Positions 40,894 through 40,932 of a DNA stretch of 40,932 bases are shown in pieces (position 1 is the stretch's first letter; the number at the start of each line of letters is the position of its first letter). The stretch covers positions 1 through 40,932 of the forward strand of contig JAGVWY010000036.1 of NCBI GenBank assembly GCA_018304055.1. The letters run 5' to 3'. A program made the position numbers and the translations under genes. Under the pieces are notes generated by a model that saw only the letters and a list, made by a program, of their open reading frames with translations, had not been told where the DNA came from and searched no databases. This DNA comes from Candidatus Pacearchaeota archaeon. GTDB taxonomy: Archaea; Nanobdellota; Nanobdellia; Pacearchaeales; GW2011-AR1.

Positions 40894-40932
40894 TCAATAT
40901 TCTCTATCACGCATCTTACGTATTAATTCTGT
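40894..40932 (-). CDS. 3' tip of a probable antitoxin, partial
   Basis: The frame entering from the window edge reads TELIRKMRDREY then TGA (40894-40896), 2 bp before the PIN-toxin ATG. The position and charged helical end fit a VapB-type antitoxin translated ahead of its toxin. Only 12 residues are visible. Confidence 0.45.
   Translation of the reverse strand, partial: TELIRKMRDREY

Overview
The window is a gene-dense, AT-rich archaeal segment. Archaeal-type TyrRS, a Dph6-type diphthamide enzyme, an OBG/DRG-type GTPase with a TGS domain, Hef-like helicase and XPF-like nuclease halves, an SPFH protein and a type II/IV secretion ATPase all point to Archaea. Most genes have a TATA-like box about 22-35 nt before the ATG and no Shine-Dalgarno, which suggests leaderless transcripts. 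The small genes, Cys-rich secreted proteins, ITGxV-type segments and LamG/FG-GAP surface proteins resemble DPANN archaea of the Woesearchaeota/Pacearchaeota type. That placement is inference from gene style, since no rRNA is present.

Layout. 1-7.3 kb: the 3' part of a secreted Cys-rich protein, a frameshifted AbrB antitoxin, a TctA-like membrane protein, msrC, an IS481-like element with a 15-bp target duplication, and a second large secreted protein. 7.3-10.6 kb: a small Cys-cluster gene, an IS5/IS4-type element with a 9-bp target duplication, an M29 aminopeptidase and two small genes. 10.6-15.8 kb: tyrS, an alpha/beta hydrolase, a minus-strand run of very small membrane proteins around an OBG/TGS GTPase, a 3-methyladenine glycosylase, and an unknown protein with a GC-rich C-terminal tail. 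15.8-21.1 kb: hairpins, dph6 with a duplicated 5' end, a GATase, an M16 peptidase, an arginase-fold protein and a 2H phosphodiesterase carrying an in-frame palindrome-rich insertion. 21.2-24.2 kb: Hef split into nuclease and helicase genes by a highly structured spacer, with the helicase lacking its Walker A end, then a degenerate M50 protein. 24.3-31.7 kb: an SPFH protein, a PRC-barrel protein, three related polytopic membrane proteins, two coiled-coil proteins and a type II/IV secretion ATPase, a candidate envelope machine. 32.1-40.4 kb: one 2757-aa surface protein. The window closes with a PIN-domain toxin and the 3' tip of its probable antitoxin.

The most striking feature lies inside the giant surface protein. 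It contains an intein-like Hint domain (34107-35168). Where a homing endonuclease often sits, there is a complete antisense DUF433/DUF5615 toxin-antitoxin pair with its own TATA box, and the host sense frame stays open across it. A second theme is dense arrays of perfect 8-17 bp palindromes in intergenic spaces and, once, inside a coding sequence. A third is decay or single-base lesions in several genes (AbrB, the gene at 28754, the ORF at 12735, Hef).
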